Source of the DNA: a virus
IMG/VR virus record: IMGVR_UViG_3300044729_001198
Coordinates: 1 to 64,000 of that record
Strand: one strand, 5' to 3'
Length of the DNA: 64,000 bases
The translations under genes were made by a program, and so were the position numbers. A model generated the notes under the pieces. It worked only from the letters and a program-made list of their open reading frames with translations, did not search any database and was not told the DNA's origin. Below, piece after piece: positions 1 to 9,500 of the stretch (the first letter of the stretch is position 1; each line of letters starts with the position of its first letter).

Positions 1-398
1 GAGCGCCAGTAGCACCTTGAGCACCTTGAGCACCAACAGCACCTTGAGCGCCAGTAGGAGATGCTCCTTGAGCGCCGGTAGCACCTTGAGCGCCAACAGC
101 ACCTTGAGCGCCAGTAGCACCTTGTGGTGAAGCACCTTGAGCACCAGTAGAGCCAGTTGGACCTACAGCACCTTGAGCACCTTGAGGTGAAGCACCTTGA
201 GCGCCAGTAGCACCTTGAGCACCTTGAGCACCAACAGCACCTTGAGCGCCAGTAGGAGATGCTCCTTGAGCGCCAGTAGCACCTTGAGCGCCAACAGCAC
301 CTTGAGCGCCAGTAGCACCTTGTGGTGAAGCACCTTGAGCACCAGTAGAGCCAGTTGGACCTACAGCGCCTTGAGCACCTTGAGGTGAAGCACCTTGA
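1..398 (-). repeat. 198-bp tandem duplication inside the collagen tract
   Basis: Positions 3-200 and 201-398 are near-identical direct copies offset by 198 bp (66 codons, 22 Gly-X-Y triplets), with only a few substitutions. A second, shorter near-duplication with a 162-bp offset is visible around 1580-1650 and 1740-1810. Both offsets are multiples of 9 bp, so the triplet register is kept. This points to recent in-frame slippage or unequal recombination. Confidence 0.85.
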
Positions 399-3136
399 GC
401 ACCAACTGCGCCTTGAGCGCCAGTAGCACCGGTAGCTCCTTGAGCCCCTTGAGGTGAAGCCCCTTGAGCGCCAGTAGCACCTTGAGCACCCGTTGGTCCT
501 GTCGCACCTTGTGAACCTTGAGGACCTGTAGAAGTCGAACCTTGTAAACCTTGGGCACCAGTAGCACCTTGTGACCCCTGAGCTCCTTGGGGTGAAGCAC
601 CTTGAGCGCCGGTAGCACCTTGAGCACCAGTTGGGCCAGTTGGTCCGGTAGGACCTTGAGCTCCGGTAGGACCTACTCCTCCTTGAGCGCCTGTAGAGCC
701 AGTAGCACCTTGAGCTCCTTGGGGTGACGACCCCTGAGCACCCGTAGCACCTTGAGCACCTTGAGCACCCGTAGCACCTTGTGGTGAAGCACCTTGAGCG
801 CCGGTAGCACCTTGAGCACCGGTAGCACCTTGAGCACCTTGAGCACCTTGAGGTGAAGAACCTTGAGCGCCAGTAGCACCTTGGGCTCCGGTAGCACCTT
901 GGGCTCCGATTGTACCCTGTGGTCCTTGAGCTCCACTAGCACCTTGAGCACCTTGAGCGCCGGTAGCACCTTGCGGTGAAGCACCTTGAGCACCAACAGC
1001 ACCTTGAGCTCCAGTTGGACCAGTTGGTCCGGTAGGACCTTGAGCACCCGTTGGGCCGGTAGCACCTTGAGCACCCGTTGGGCCGGTAGCACCTTGAGCA
1101 CCTTGAGGTGAAGCACCTTGAGCCCCAGTAGCACCTTGAGCACCTGTTGGACCTACAGCACCTTGAGCACCTTGAGGTGAAGCACCTTGAGCGCCAGTTG
1201 CACCAGTAGCACCTTGAGCGCCAGTAGCACCTTGTGGTGAAGCTCCTTGAGCACCAGTAGCACCTTGAGCGCCCGTTGGGCCGGTTGGGCCAGTTCCACC
1301 AGTATTTCCTTTATCACCTTGAACTCCTTGAGGGCCGGTAGCACCCTGAGCTCCTTGAACACCTTGTGGGCCAGTAGTACCTTGAGCACCCGTTGGACCA
1401 GTAGCACCTTGAGGGCCGGTCGGTCCCGTTGGACCGGTAGCACCTTGAGCGCCTTGAGATCCCGTAGCACCTTGAGCTCCCGTAGAACCCGTAGCACCTT
1501 GAGCTCCAGTAGAACCCGTAGCACCTTGAGGACCGGTAGCACCTTGAGCTCCAGTAGAACCAGTAGCACCTTGAGGGCCAGTAGCACCTTGAGCGCCTTG
1601 AACACCTTGTGGGCCGGTTGGGCCAACAGAACCTTGAGCACCAGTAGCTCCTTGTGGACCGGTAGCTCCTTGTGGACCTGTACCACCTTGTGCGCCGGTA
1701 GCCCCCTGAGCACCAGTTGGACCAGTACCACCCTGTGCGCCAGTAGCACCTTGAGCACCTTGAACACCTTGTGGGCCGGTTGGGCCAACAGAACCTTGAG
1801 CACCAGTAGCACCTTGAGGGCCGGTTGAGCCGGTTGGACCAGTACCACCTTGAGCACCAGTAGCGCCCGTTGGACCAGTACCACCTTGAGCTCCGACAGC
1901 CCCTTGAGCTCCAGTAGCACCTTGTGGGCCGGTTGAGCCGGTTGGACCAGTTGGACCAGTACCGCCCGTAGCACCTTGAGCGCCGGTAGCTCCTTGTGGG
2001 CCGGTTGGGCCGGTTGGGCCAGTTGGTCCAACAGCGCCTTGTGGGCCGGTGGAACCAGTAGCCCCGGTATTGCCTGTAGGACCAGTTGGTCCTTTAGCTC
2101 CTTGAGGACCGGTTGGTCCTAAATTTCCTTTTGAACCTTGAGGGCCCGTTGGACCAGTAGCTCCTTGAGGACCAGTTGGTCCGGTAGCACCCTGAGCTCC
2201 TTGTGGGCCGGGACCACCAGTTACCCCTTGAGGACCTTTAGCACCCGTTGGGCCGGTAGCACCTTGAGCGCCCGTTGGACCAGTACCACCTTGAGGACCA
2301 GCGGGTCCCTGAGCTCCTTGGTTTCCTTGAATACCTTGGGGACCGGTAGCACCAGCAGGTCCTTGTGGACCAGTAGCACCTTGAGCACCCGTTGCGCCCG
2401 TATTACCCTTATCACCGACAGTTCCTTGTGGGCCAGTACCACCTGTAGCACCTTGAGCTCCTTGTGCGCCCGTAGCACCAGCGGTACCCGTAGCACCTTG
2501 AGCTCCTTGAGCTCCAGTAGAACCTGCGGGTCCGGCAGAACCTTGAGCTCCTGTGGCTCCCGTTGGTCCAGTCGGTCCTACACCACCTTGAGCGCCGGTA
2601 GCTCCTTGTGGGCCGGTTGGGCCGGTTGGACCTGCGGGACCTGCGGGGCCGGTAGGACCAGTACCACCAGTATCACCCTTTTGACCTTGTGGGCCGGTTG
2701 GACCGGTTGGGCCGGTATTGTGTACAAGTAAACTACCTACAAAATAATTGTGGTCTGGCTCAACAGTAATTGATATAGTTTGTATAGTCTCATTAACTAC
2801 TTCTAAATTTGTAATAGTTAATGGGGTTGAATCTTTACTAAATAAATTTAGCGAAGAATAATTTTCTTCAGTTGGAGTCACCCAAGTTCCAGCAGTTGTA
2901 TATACTGAAAGGTCTGATGATGCTTTAACTATCTGACCATTGGAAAGAGTAACTTTAATGTATGTGGTTAATTCTACATCACGAACTTCCGTAACTTCAG
3001 ACGTTGATTGTTGTGATGTTTGTGTATTGTATGAATCAACAAAACTACCAGATTGTATATGGTAAAAGAATGGACATGAATTACCATTGATAACCACACC
3101 TTCTATCGAATTATGTAAACTATGTATAGCGCTCAT
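1..3136 (-). CDS. Collagen-like fibre protein with N-terminal Hint-like domain (3' end beyond window)
   Basis: The frame is open from ATG at 3136 to the left edge, giving at least 1,045 codons; the stop lies outside. Residues 1-140 form a compact domain. Its middle (about 59-90) resembles Hint block B (KVTLSNG, then [13 protein letters not shown]). Residues 121-141 resemble Hint blocks F and G and end [17 protein letters not shown]. From residue 141 on the protein is an unbroken Gly-X-Y repeat (GPTGPTG, then mostly GAQGATG), as in phage collagen-like fibres. AAGG lies 7 nt before the start, and the upstream gene stops 8 bp away. The role is probably a fibre shaft or surface adhesin; collagen-like phage proteins trimerise. 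Leucine/lysine-rich antisense and other-frame ORFs over this region are shadows of the repeat. The Hint assignment is mine from motifs; canonical block A and the block B histidine are not visible. Confidence 0.85.
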   Translation of the reverse strand, partial: MSAIHSLHNSIEGVVINGNSCPFFYHIQSGSFVDSYNTQTSQQSTSEVTEVRDVELTTYIKVTLSNGQIVKASSDLSVYTTAGTWVTPTEENYSSLNLFSKDSTPLTITNLEVVNETIQTISITVEPDHNYFVGSLLVHNTGPTGPTGPQGQKGDTGGTGPTGPAGPAGPTGPTGPQGATGAQGGVGPTGPTGATGAQGSAGPAGSTGAQGAQGATGTAGATGAQGAQGATGGTGPQGTVGDKGNTGATGAQGATGPQGPAGATGPQGIQGNQGAQGPAGPQGGTGPTGAQGATGPTGAKGPQGVTGGPGPQGAQGATGPTGPQGATGPTGPQGSKGNLGPTGPQGAKGPTGPTGNTGATGSTGPQGAVGPTGPTGPTGPQGATGAQGATGGTGPTGPTGSTGPQGATGAQGAVGAQGGTGPTGATGAQGGTGPTGSTGPQGATGAQGSVGPTGPQGVQGAQGATGAQGGTGPTGAQGATGAQGGTGPQGATGPQGATGAQGSVGPTGPQGVQGAQGATGPQGATGSTGAQGATGPQGATGSTGAQGATGSTGAQGATGSQGAQGATGPTGPTGPQGATGPTGAQGTTGPQGVQGAQGATGPQGVQGDKGNTGGTGPTGPTGAQGATGAQGASPQGATGAQGATGATGAQGASPQGAQGAVGPTGAQGATGAQGASPQGAQGATGPTGAQGATGPTGAQGPTGPTGPTGAQGAVGAQGASPQGATGAQGAQGASGAQGPQGTIGAQGATGAQGATGAQGSSPQGAQGAQGATGAQGATGAQGASPQGATGAQGAQGATGAQGSSPQGAQGATGSTGAQGGVGPTGAQGPTGPTGPTGAQGATGAQGASPQGAQGSQGATGAQGLQGSTSTGPQGSQGATGPTGAQGATGAQGASPQGAQGATGATGAQGAVGAQGASPQGAQGAVGPTGSTGAQGASPQGATGAQGAVGAQGATGAQGASPTGAQGAVGAQGAQGATGAQGASPQGAQGAVGPTGSTGAQGASPQGATGAQGAVGAQGATGAQGASPTGAQGAVGAQGAQGATGA

Positions 3137-3144
3137 TTTATACC

Positions 3145-3828
3145 TTATGTAAATGGTTGAATCTTGTATGTTATCATCAACGTATATAAGTCACAAGTAT
3201 TTGTGTTTTTATTCAATTCAAATTCAATTTTATCACCACGTTGAAATGAATATCCAGACCCAAATGCAAAATCATAAACAGCATATTGTGTACTTGCTAA
3301 TGCGTTAGTAACAGGAGTGCCAACAGTCGCAGCATTTACATATGGTTGAATTGTATAATTAGCGGTTGTGGTATTTGTTTGACCAACCATCAATTGAATT
3401 GTATGGACGAATCCAGCATAAGGAGCTATCCAAGTTCCATATGGTGATTGTGCGGGTTGTAAATCTGATATGATTGCCAATGGTGAAAACCCATCAGGTT
3501 GACCTCTGTGTTCTACAGGTATCAACGTGGTTACAATGTCATATCCTTGTAATAATTCATTATTTACAACACGAGTTTGCACTACACCACCCGAACCGGA
3601 TACAAATATCCGTGTTGATGTTGTGCTTGTAGCAGCAGATGTTAATATTAAACCAGTAAACGTAGGAGCATCGCTCGTCTGAAGTCCTAAATCAATATTA
3701 GAACCATTTACCGTTAAATTACCCTGTGAGGGTGATGATATAGCGGAAGCGGATACAAATCCGGTCCCACCGAAATTAAGTTGACTGGCACTTGAGCCAG
3801 ATACTATGACTTTTTTCCAATTTGGCAT
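3145..3828 (-). CDS. Tail-fibre/structural protein with [10 protein letters not shown]-terminus
   Basis: The 227-residue protein has no recognised enzymatic motif. Residues 1-60 (starting [17 protein letters not shown], then [18 protein letters not shown]) closely match parts of the 508-residue protein encoded upstream (4319-5845). The two are therefore paralogous, probably through a shared fibre attachment or registration domain. The C-terminal 130 residues are a beta-rich, Ser/Thr/Asn-rich domain typical of receptor-binding or head-decoration folds, but I cannot name the family. AAAGGAAAT precedes the start. The gene ends 8 bp before the collagen-like gene. Its leader of about 120 nt holds a palindromic GC-rich stretch (GGCCCGAAAGGGAAGTGGGC). 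Confidence 0.7.
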   Translation of the reverse strand: MPNWKKVIVSGSSASQLNFGGTGFVSASAISSPSQGNLTVNGSNIDLGLQTSDAPTFTGLILTSAATSTTSTRIFVSGSGGVVQTRVVNNELLQGYDIVTTLIPVEHRGQPDGFSPLAIISDLQPAQSPYGTWIAPYAGFVHTIQLMVGQTNTTTANYTIQPYVNAATVGTPVTNALASTQYAVYDFAFGSGYSFQRGDKIEFELNKNTNTCDLYTLMITYKIQPFT

Positions 3829-3935
3829 ATTCCATTTCCTTTACTGCGGTTGGTAACACTTTCGTGCCCACTTCCCTTTCGGGCCAACATTAAAAGTAGT
3901 TTTTTCTATTATACTACAATAAATAGAGTTTTATA

Positions 3936-3966
3936 AAATAAAAAATCCCCCTATGATGGAGGATTT
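3936..3966 (-). terminator. Rho-independent terminator overlapping a stop codon
   Basis: The minus-strand RNA can form AAUCCUCC / GGGGGAUU (8 bp with one U-G pair, 6-nt loop) followed by UUUUUAUUUU. The UAG stop of the 58-residue gene lies in the hairpin loop. The one U-G pair would be C-A on the other strand, so it favours leftward termination. Confidence 0.7.
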
Positions 3967-4127
3967 TCTTTGGAATCATGTTTCACTTGTAATAGTGCAA
4001 TTTCTTTTTCTATTTTATTAAGAAGTGTTGCGATTGTGACCGCTTCAACCCCTTTAATATCTAATTTATGAATAGCAAATTTTATAATAGCAAAATCAGC
4101 TTCAGTAAATCCTTCGTATGGTTTCAT
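3951..4127 (-). CDS. Small hypothetical protein (58 aa)
   Basis: The frame runs from ATG 4127 to TAG 3951-3953 and encodes a helical, charged protein starting MKPYEGFTEADFAIIKFAIH. No family is recognised. It follows the 56-residue gene at 4131-4301 with 3 nt between them, so the two are probably co-translated. Its end forms part of a terminator hairpin. Its place among fibre genes suggests a small assembly or chaperone-like factor, but that is only context. Confidence 0.6.
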   Translation of the reverse strand: MKPYEGFTEADFAIIKFAIHKLDIKGVEAVTIATLLNKIEKEIALLQVKHDSKENPPS

Positions 4128-4130
4128 AAC

Positions 4131-4301
4131 TTATTTTAATTTTAAAATGTTTTCTTGTAATTTAACAGCGAGTTTATAAACAAACTCGATGTCTTTTCCT
4201 TTGAATGGAACTTCACCCAAACCTATTAGAAGCGCCTCAAGCTCTCGTTTTGAGAGCTTGAGGGTTGCTTCCGTAGGAATATTGTTTTTATTTTCTGCCA
4301 T
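4131..4301 (-). CDS. Small hypothetical protein (56 aa)
   Basis: The frame runs from ATG 4301 to TAA 4131 with AAAGGG just upstream. The product starts MAENKNNIPTEATLKLSKRE and is predicted to be largely helical (LSKRELEALLIGLGEV; FVYKLAVKLQENILKLK). The family is unknown. It sits between the fibre gene at 4319-5845 and the 58-residue gene and looks like the first gene of that pair. It is supported by its tight packing, its ribosome binding site and a composition unlike intergenic DNA. Confidence 0.55.
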   Translation of the reverse strand: MAENKNNIPTEATLKLSKRELEALLIGLGEVPFKGKDIEFVYKLAVKLQENILKLK

Positions 4302-4318
4302 AACCCTTTCAAGTTAGA

Positions 4319-5845
4319 TTATGAGTAGATAAAAATATCTCCATCAGCAGAAATTGCGATGTTACCTTCGTCATCATAACCAGCAGCTGTAGCCGCTGTA
4401 GATGCAGCAAATCCATTGGCAACCGACACATAGGCGGTAGTCATGAATGCGTCAGCAGTTACACTTGTAGCAGTAGAAGCTACACCATTAGCAACAGCCC
4501 AACGTTGGTCAAGGAAATCATAGTAGAATGCAGTACCTATACCAGCAGAACCTGATTCAACAATAATACCACCTTCGCCTGCTGGTACTACTGAACCAGA
4601 ACCAGCGTTCAAGAAGACAAATCTATCTTCAACAACAAGGTTAGATGTATTGATTGTAGTAGTTGTACCATTTACAGTCAAATCGCCAGTGATGGTCAAT
4701 GCAGCAAATGTTGGTGAATCGCCAGTCTGAACACCCAAGTCGATGTTAGTACCATTTACAGTCAAAGTACCTTGAGATGGTGATGTAACAGCCGAAGCGG
4801 AAACTACACCAGTACCATTCAAGATTGTAGCAGCAGTAATAGAACCACCCAATGATGTGGAAGTTCCAGCAATTGTAATAGCAGAGTTAGCCAATTTAGC
4901 ATTAGCTATCGTACCATTTACAATGTGTCCGTTTTGAATTGATGAAGAAGCAATTTTGACATCAGTTACGTTAGCATCAGCAATTTTAGCAGTAACCACA
5001 GCACCAGCAGCAATCTTACCACTTGTAACAGCATCGTTGTCGATTTTAGCGGTAGTTACACCAAGGTTTGCTAATTGACCACTATCAATAGAACCTGAAA
5101 TCACAACAGCACTAAGCGTACCCGCTGTATTTGTTAAATCGATAGTAGCACTATCAGTTACACCTGTAATAGCACCAGAACCTGATAAGATACCAGAACC
5201 TGCGAAACTAATCTTTGTGTATTCAATAGCAGCAGCAGCGGCTACAGCAGCGTTAACAATCTGACCTGCACCAATTTTAGCACTTGTAATAGCATTGTTA
5301 GCAATAGTAGCAACACCAGGCGCAGTAATTGTGATATCACCACTTACGTTTGTTAAGTTAGCGTAAGATGCTGAAGTAGCGGTTGAAGCGTTACCTGTTA
5401 AAGCACCAACAAATGTAGTAGATGTTACTGAAGATAAACCAGAAATTGTAGTAGCAGATGAACCTAATGAAACTGCGGTAGAACCAATAGTTACTGATGA
5501 GTTAGCCAATTTCGCGTTAGTTACGTTACCATCAATGATGTTTGCACTTGCAACTGAACCAGTAGCCAAAGCGGCTGTGATTACAGCACCAGCAGCAATT
5601 TTACTACTAACTACAGCATTATCAGCAATTTTACTAGCTATTACAGCACCAGCAGCCAACTGACCTTGGTCAATAGAACCTGAAGCTACCACACCACTAA
5701 TAGAACCTGCGGATAATGTTAAATCAATTGTTGCTGTATCGGTTACGGCGGTGACTGCGCCAGATCCAGACAAAATACCAGTACCAGCGAAACTCAATTG
5801 AGATACGGCTGAGCCCGATACTATCACTTTTTTCCATGTTGCCAT
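4319..5845 (-). CDS. Tail-fibre protein with pseudo-repeats
   Basis: The 508-residue protein starts [21 protein letters not shown]. It contains two tandem copies, about 200 residues each, of a fibre-like block (GILSGSGA...TDSATIDLT..., then many short KI/KL units such as AGAVIASKIADNAVVSSKI). Alanine/serine-rich pseudo-repeats of this type are typical of trimeric phage fibres. The region around residues 335-385 (VSASAVTSPSQGTLTVNG and QTGDSPTF) is shared with the downstream 227-residue protein. The C-terminus (from about residue 390) holds a short domain, NLVVEDRFVFLNAGSGS, seen at fibre ends. AGGAGAAATTA precedes the start. The gene belongs to the fibre operon. Confidence 0.75.
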   Translation of the reverse strand: MATWKKVIVSGSAVSQLSFAGTGILSGSGAVTAVTDTATIDLTLSAGSISGVVASGSIDQGQLAAGAVIASKIADNAVVSSKIAAGAVITAALATGSVASANIIDGNVTNAKLANSSVTIGSTAVSLGSSATTISGLSSVTSTTFVGALTGNASTATSASYANLTNVSGDITITAPGVATIANNAITSAKIGAGQIVNAAVAAAAAIEYTKISFAGSGILSGSGAITGVTDSATIDLTNTAGTLSAVVISGSIDSGQLANLGVTTAKIDNDAVTSGKIAAGAVVTAKIADANVTDVKIASSSIQNGHIVNGTIANAKLANSAITIAGTSTSLGGSITAATILNGTGVVSASAVTSPSQGTLTVNGTNIDLGVQTGDSPTFAALTITGDLTVNGTTTTINTSNLVVEDRFVFLNAGSGSVVPAGEGGIIVESGSAGIGTAFYYDFLDQRWAVANGVASTATSVTADAFMTTAYVSVANGFAASTAATAAGYDDEGNIAISADGDIFIYS

Positions 5846-5909
5846 TTAATTTCTCCTATTTTAATGCATTAAAAATTTAACATAGTGTTTTTGTATACAT
5901 GAATAAATA

Positions 5910-6557
5910 TTATAATCCAAAGTAAAACGAAGAACCGGAATAAATAATTCCACCTTCAATTGCTTCTAAATTCAAATTTGAACTATCACCAATAATTGTT
6001 CTACCAACGGAATCAACTTTCAATCCTTCAAATGAACCACTTGATACTGATAGTGAACCTGTAATTTGAACATTATTTGTTGTTGAGTAAAAAGAACCCG
6101 TTAATGAAAATATTCCACCAATTCCACCAAGTGTATCAAATCTAGATGCAATTGATGCTGATAATGACGTGAAAGCCCCACTAATATCAGTTTTTAGTGC
6201 GTATGAACTTGTAACTGAATTTAAACCATTTACTTGACTTTGAATTGAACCTGTAAATGTGTTAAGTGCTGAAATATCAGTTCCACCTGAAGATGGGAAT
6301 TGGAATGTAGCAAATGAAGCTGAATCATCAAATCCAGCATAACCTGGAGTTTCAAATGCTACAAATTTTGAAGTAACATAAAGTTGGTTTTGACTTTGTA
6401 CATATACAATTTGACCATCCTTTAACCGGTCGTGGTATAAGGAGTACATAGTCGAGGATGACGCAACCGTAATCCAACCGCCTTGTACATAAGTAATGTC
6501 GGTAAATGAGCCGGAAGCCCCACTCCTAACGTAAATATCACCTGCTGTAGTTGCCAT
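5910..6557 (-). CDS. Structural protein, probably fibre or adhesin accessory (215 aa)
   Basis: The start is MATTAGDIYVRSGASGSFTD, with AAGGAG about 10 nt upstream. Residues 1-75 are a beta-rich head domain. Residues 90-175 are a serine-rich segment (GSIQSQVNGLNSVTSSYALK...SLSASIASRFDTLGG) with heptad-like spacing of the kind that trimerises in fibres. The end (about 176-215) is a small beta domain (VDSVGRTIIGDSSNLNLEA). There are no catalytic motifs. It lies 14 bp after the 1,214-residue adhesin-like gene and is probably co-transcribed with it. Confidence 0.65.
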   Translation of the reverse strand: MATTAGDIYVRSGASGSFTDITYVQGGWITVASSSTMYSLYHDRLKDGQIVYVQSQNQLYVTSKFVAFETPGYAGFDDSASFATFQFPSSGGTDISALNTFTGSIQSQVNGLNSVTSSYALKTDISGAFTSLSASIASRFDTLGGIGGIFSLTGSFYSTTNNVQITGSLSVSSGSFEGLKVDSVGRTIIGDSSNLNLEAIEGGIIYSGSSFYFGL

Positions 6558-6571
6558 TCTATCTAATCTCC

Positions 6572-9500
6572 TTATGGTGCGGATGCCGTATCCGGCATCA
6601 AATAATATCTTGAGTTGTTAGTATTTTTACCTTCAGCAAAAATCATACCCCAACGGGTATATCCTTGATATGCTGATTGTAAATCGAAGTAATACACACC
6701 GGTCCCAATCGTACCTGGAATAGCAGCGTCTTTAGCATATGTGTAATATTCATTAGCAGTTCCAATAGAATCGGGCGGAACGCCATCATACATACTTGCG
6801 GGTTTACCTCCTAAATTAGAAGCGGATGGGAAAATTATTAACAATCGTTGTGATGTGGAACTAAAATTAAAATACCCAAGTGTGGATATTCCTGTAGCTG
6901 ATGTATCTGACATAGTTGATAGCGAACTACTCTTATGTAAAGTACAAGCACCACCAATATAAGATGGTGTAAACGTACTACCTAATGACCCACTTTGTAA
7001 CATAGCTATTACCGACCCACTTGTAATTCCAATACCATCAGCATCAGTATCACCTAAAGATGCGATAGCCGTGGATTGGTTAGCAGCAGAACCACCACTC
7101 CAACCATATCCATATACAAGGCCTATTTGGTCTGATATAGTTATTGTATTTGAAGAATATGTTCTTGACTTACCATGCACATCCGTAATTGTAGCATCGT
7201 ATGTCAATGTTTGACCACTTGAAATTGTTGATACATTTTTTATAACATATGATGATGAATTTGCGTTTTGTGGAACTGCGTATAAGTCAGACCCATTTGT
7301 ACCACCAAGTGACATTAAGAATGGAGTATCAGTTTCCATGTCAGTTATACTTGCACTTACTAATCCGGTATTGGCCGATATAGATGCCGTTAGGTTAGTA
7401 GTAATTGGGGTGAATGATGCCGTTGGTACACTATTAGAAGCCACATTTATTGTTATACTACCACTACCAATGTTATTGTATTGGTCACGGAATGTTATAT
7501 TTGATGTAAATGTTTGACCTGATGTGTAAGAGCCACTAACATTTTGTGCTATTGATATAGCGCCAGTTGAGGTAACACCTACAAGAGCATTCGATGATGT
7601 AAATGATTGAACCGCAGCCAAATTGTATTGTGGTGAGTATGTAACTCCCAAATCACCTTGAGTACCACTTCTACCATTTGTACTTGTGTAAATCAAAGCA
7701 CCACTTCTTGCAGTTTCTATAACGTAGAACGTACCATTTGTTGTTAAAGTACCAACAGGAGCTTGAGCGATGGTTATTGAGAATGGGAATGAAGCAGAAC
7801 CACTTCCCACTTTACCAAAACTATCAGCAACGCTTCCACTAAATGTATAAGTTCCAGCGGGTACATTTGTATTAGCATAAATGTAATAGTTGTCACCACT
7901 TTGAAGATGACTAAATCCAGCTGAAGAAGATACTAATTGGAAACTTGAATGATTTATAGTATCACCAATACCAGGTTGTGGTTCTCCAAATGAAACAATG
8001 GCTAGATTTTGAGGTGACCTAGCCCCATTTGTATTTAAATAACTCGAATACGCAACCGTATTAGAAGCAATGATGGGTGCTAAATTTGGAGTAACTCTTA
8101 ATGTGTGAGTTCTATATTGTTTTGTGGTTTCAAACGAAGTTTCTGAAGCCGTTACTTGTACTTGAATTGTAGAGCCAGACGTGTATATAGAACCACTTAT
8201 ATGACTTGCTAGTTCAAGAGCAAGTGATGTAGAGCCGGTATATTGTGTAGTTCCGTTTGTAAATCTAACATACCCAGCCGGTGAACTATTGACTTTCCAC
8301 ATTTGTGAAACGGCTGACGAGTATGTAATACTACCAGCAGTATATCCATCGGTGTTTGTGGTTAAATCAGCACCAGATACTGCGGATTCTACTATGTAAT
8401 ACGTTTGTGTATCAGACCCAATAGTTGAACTAGCATCAGCATCAATTGGTATGGTGATTTCTGCGGTATCGGTAGTGGTATTGTAAGCATCACTCACGGT
8501 CACTAAATAAACATATCTATCAGCTACATCAGAGTTTAAGTAAACTCCATTTTTACGAGTTACACTTCCACCGGATGTACATTGGAATGGGTCAGCGTGT
8601 GGGTCATATAAAGACGTACCACCTAAAGACGAAGTAATGTTTGTACCAACACTATTAAGATATGCGGATATTAATGTGAAGTTACTAAATACTATAGTAT
8701 CACTCTCCGAATCAGTAGCAGTTATTGAACCAACAGTCGTACCATTTGATGAGTTTTCATTTATAGCAGTTAAAGTCTGATTATTTACTACAGGAACTAC
8801 GTTATCGACTACTGAAACTCTAAATGGTAAGTATGTAATTGAATCAGAATCATCACCATCTTGATAATGTTGGTCACTTGCCGTGAGTACAAAATTGTAA
8901 TGAGTTGTGGTCTCATAATCCAATGAAGCAGTTACTTGATTCAATTGAACATATGTAGCGCCAAGCGTCAATGAGAATTCGGATGGTACTGACCCCGTTC
9001 CTATTGTGATTGTATCACTTTCAGCATCGGTAAAATATACTCTAACTTTGTTATTAGCAGCTGTAGAGTTTTCGTTTAAAGATTGTGTATATGATGTTAC
9101 AATAGAGCCCCCAGTTGAAGTTTGTCTCCAAACAGGAGCCGTATTTGGATTAACACGGATATATACAGTTTGAGAACCAACTCCAAAAAATGTATCAACG
9201 GCTTCTACCAAAAATGGATGTGAACCAGAACCCGGAGTGGTATCCGTATTCATAGATGCGGTTGATTTTGTGTTCAATGTAATTTGACCGGCCGATGATA
9301 TCTTGAATAAGTCAGCGGTGTACAAACTTGAAGTTCTAAATGTAATTGATTGTGCTTCAGCATCGGTAGCAGATACAATACCGACCACCGAACCACTAAC
9401 CTCAAATTCTTGAATAGTAAATCCAGTAGTTGTTATTACAGGAACACTATTTGGAAAGAATACTTTTTCAATAAAATTTGCAAGAGAACCACTTGTAGCG

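Noticed and set aside
1-2731. Leucine/lysine-rich minus-strand ORFs and Ser/Thr-rich plus-strand ORFs in the first 2.7 kb
   Set aside because: They are other-frame readings of the Gly-X-Y repeat DNA. The frame starting at 3136 is the only one that gives a coherent protein from the upstream domain.
1-2731. CRISPR-like or satellite array
   Set aside because: The short repeat units are codon-level Gly-Ala-Gln-Gly-Ala-Thr repeats in frame; there are no unique spacers of fixed length.
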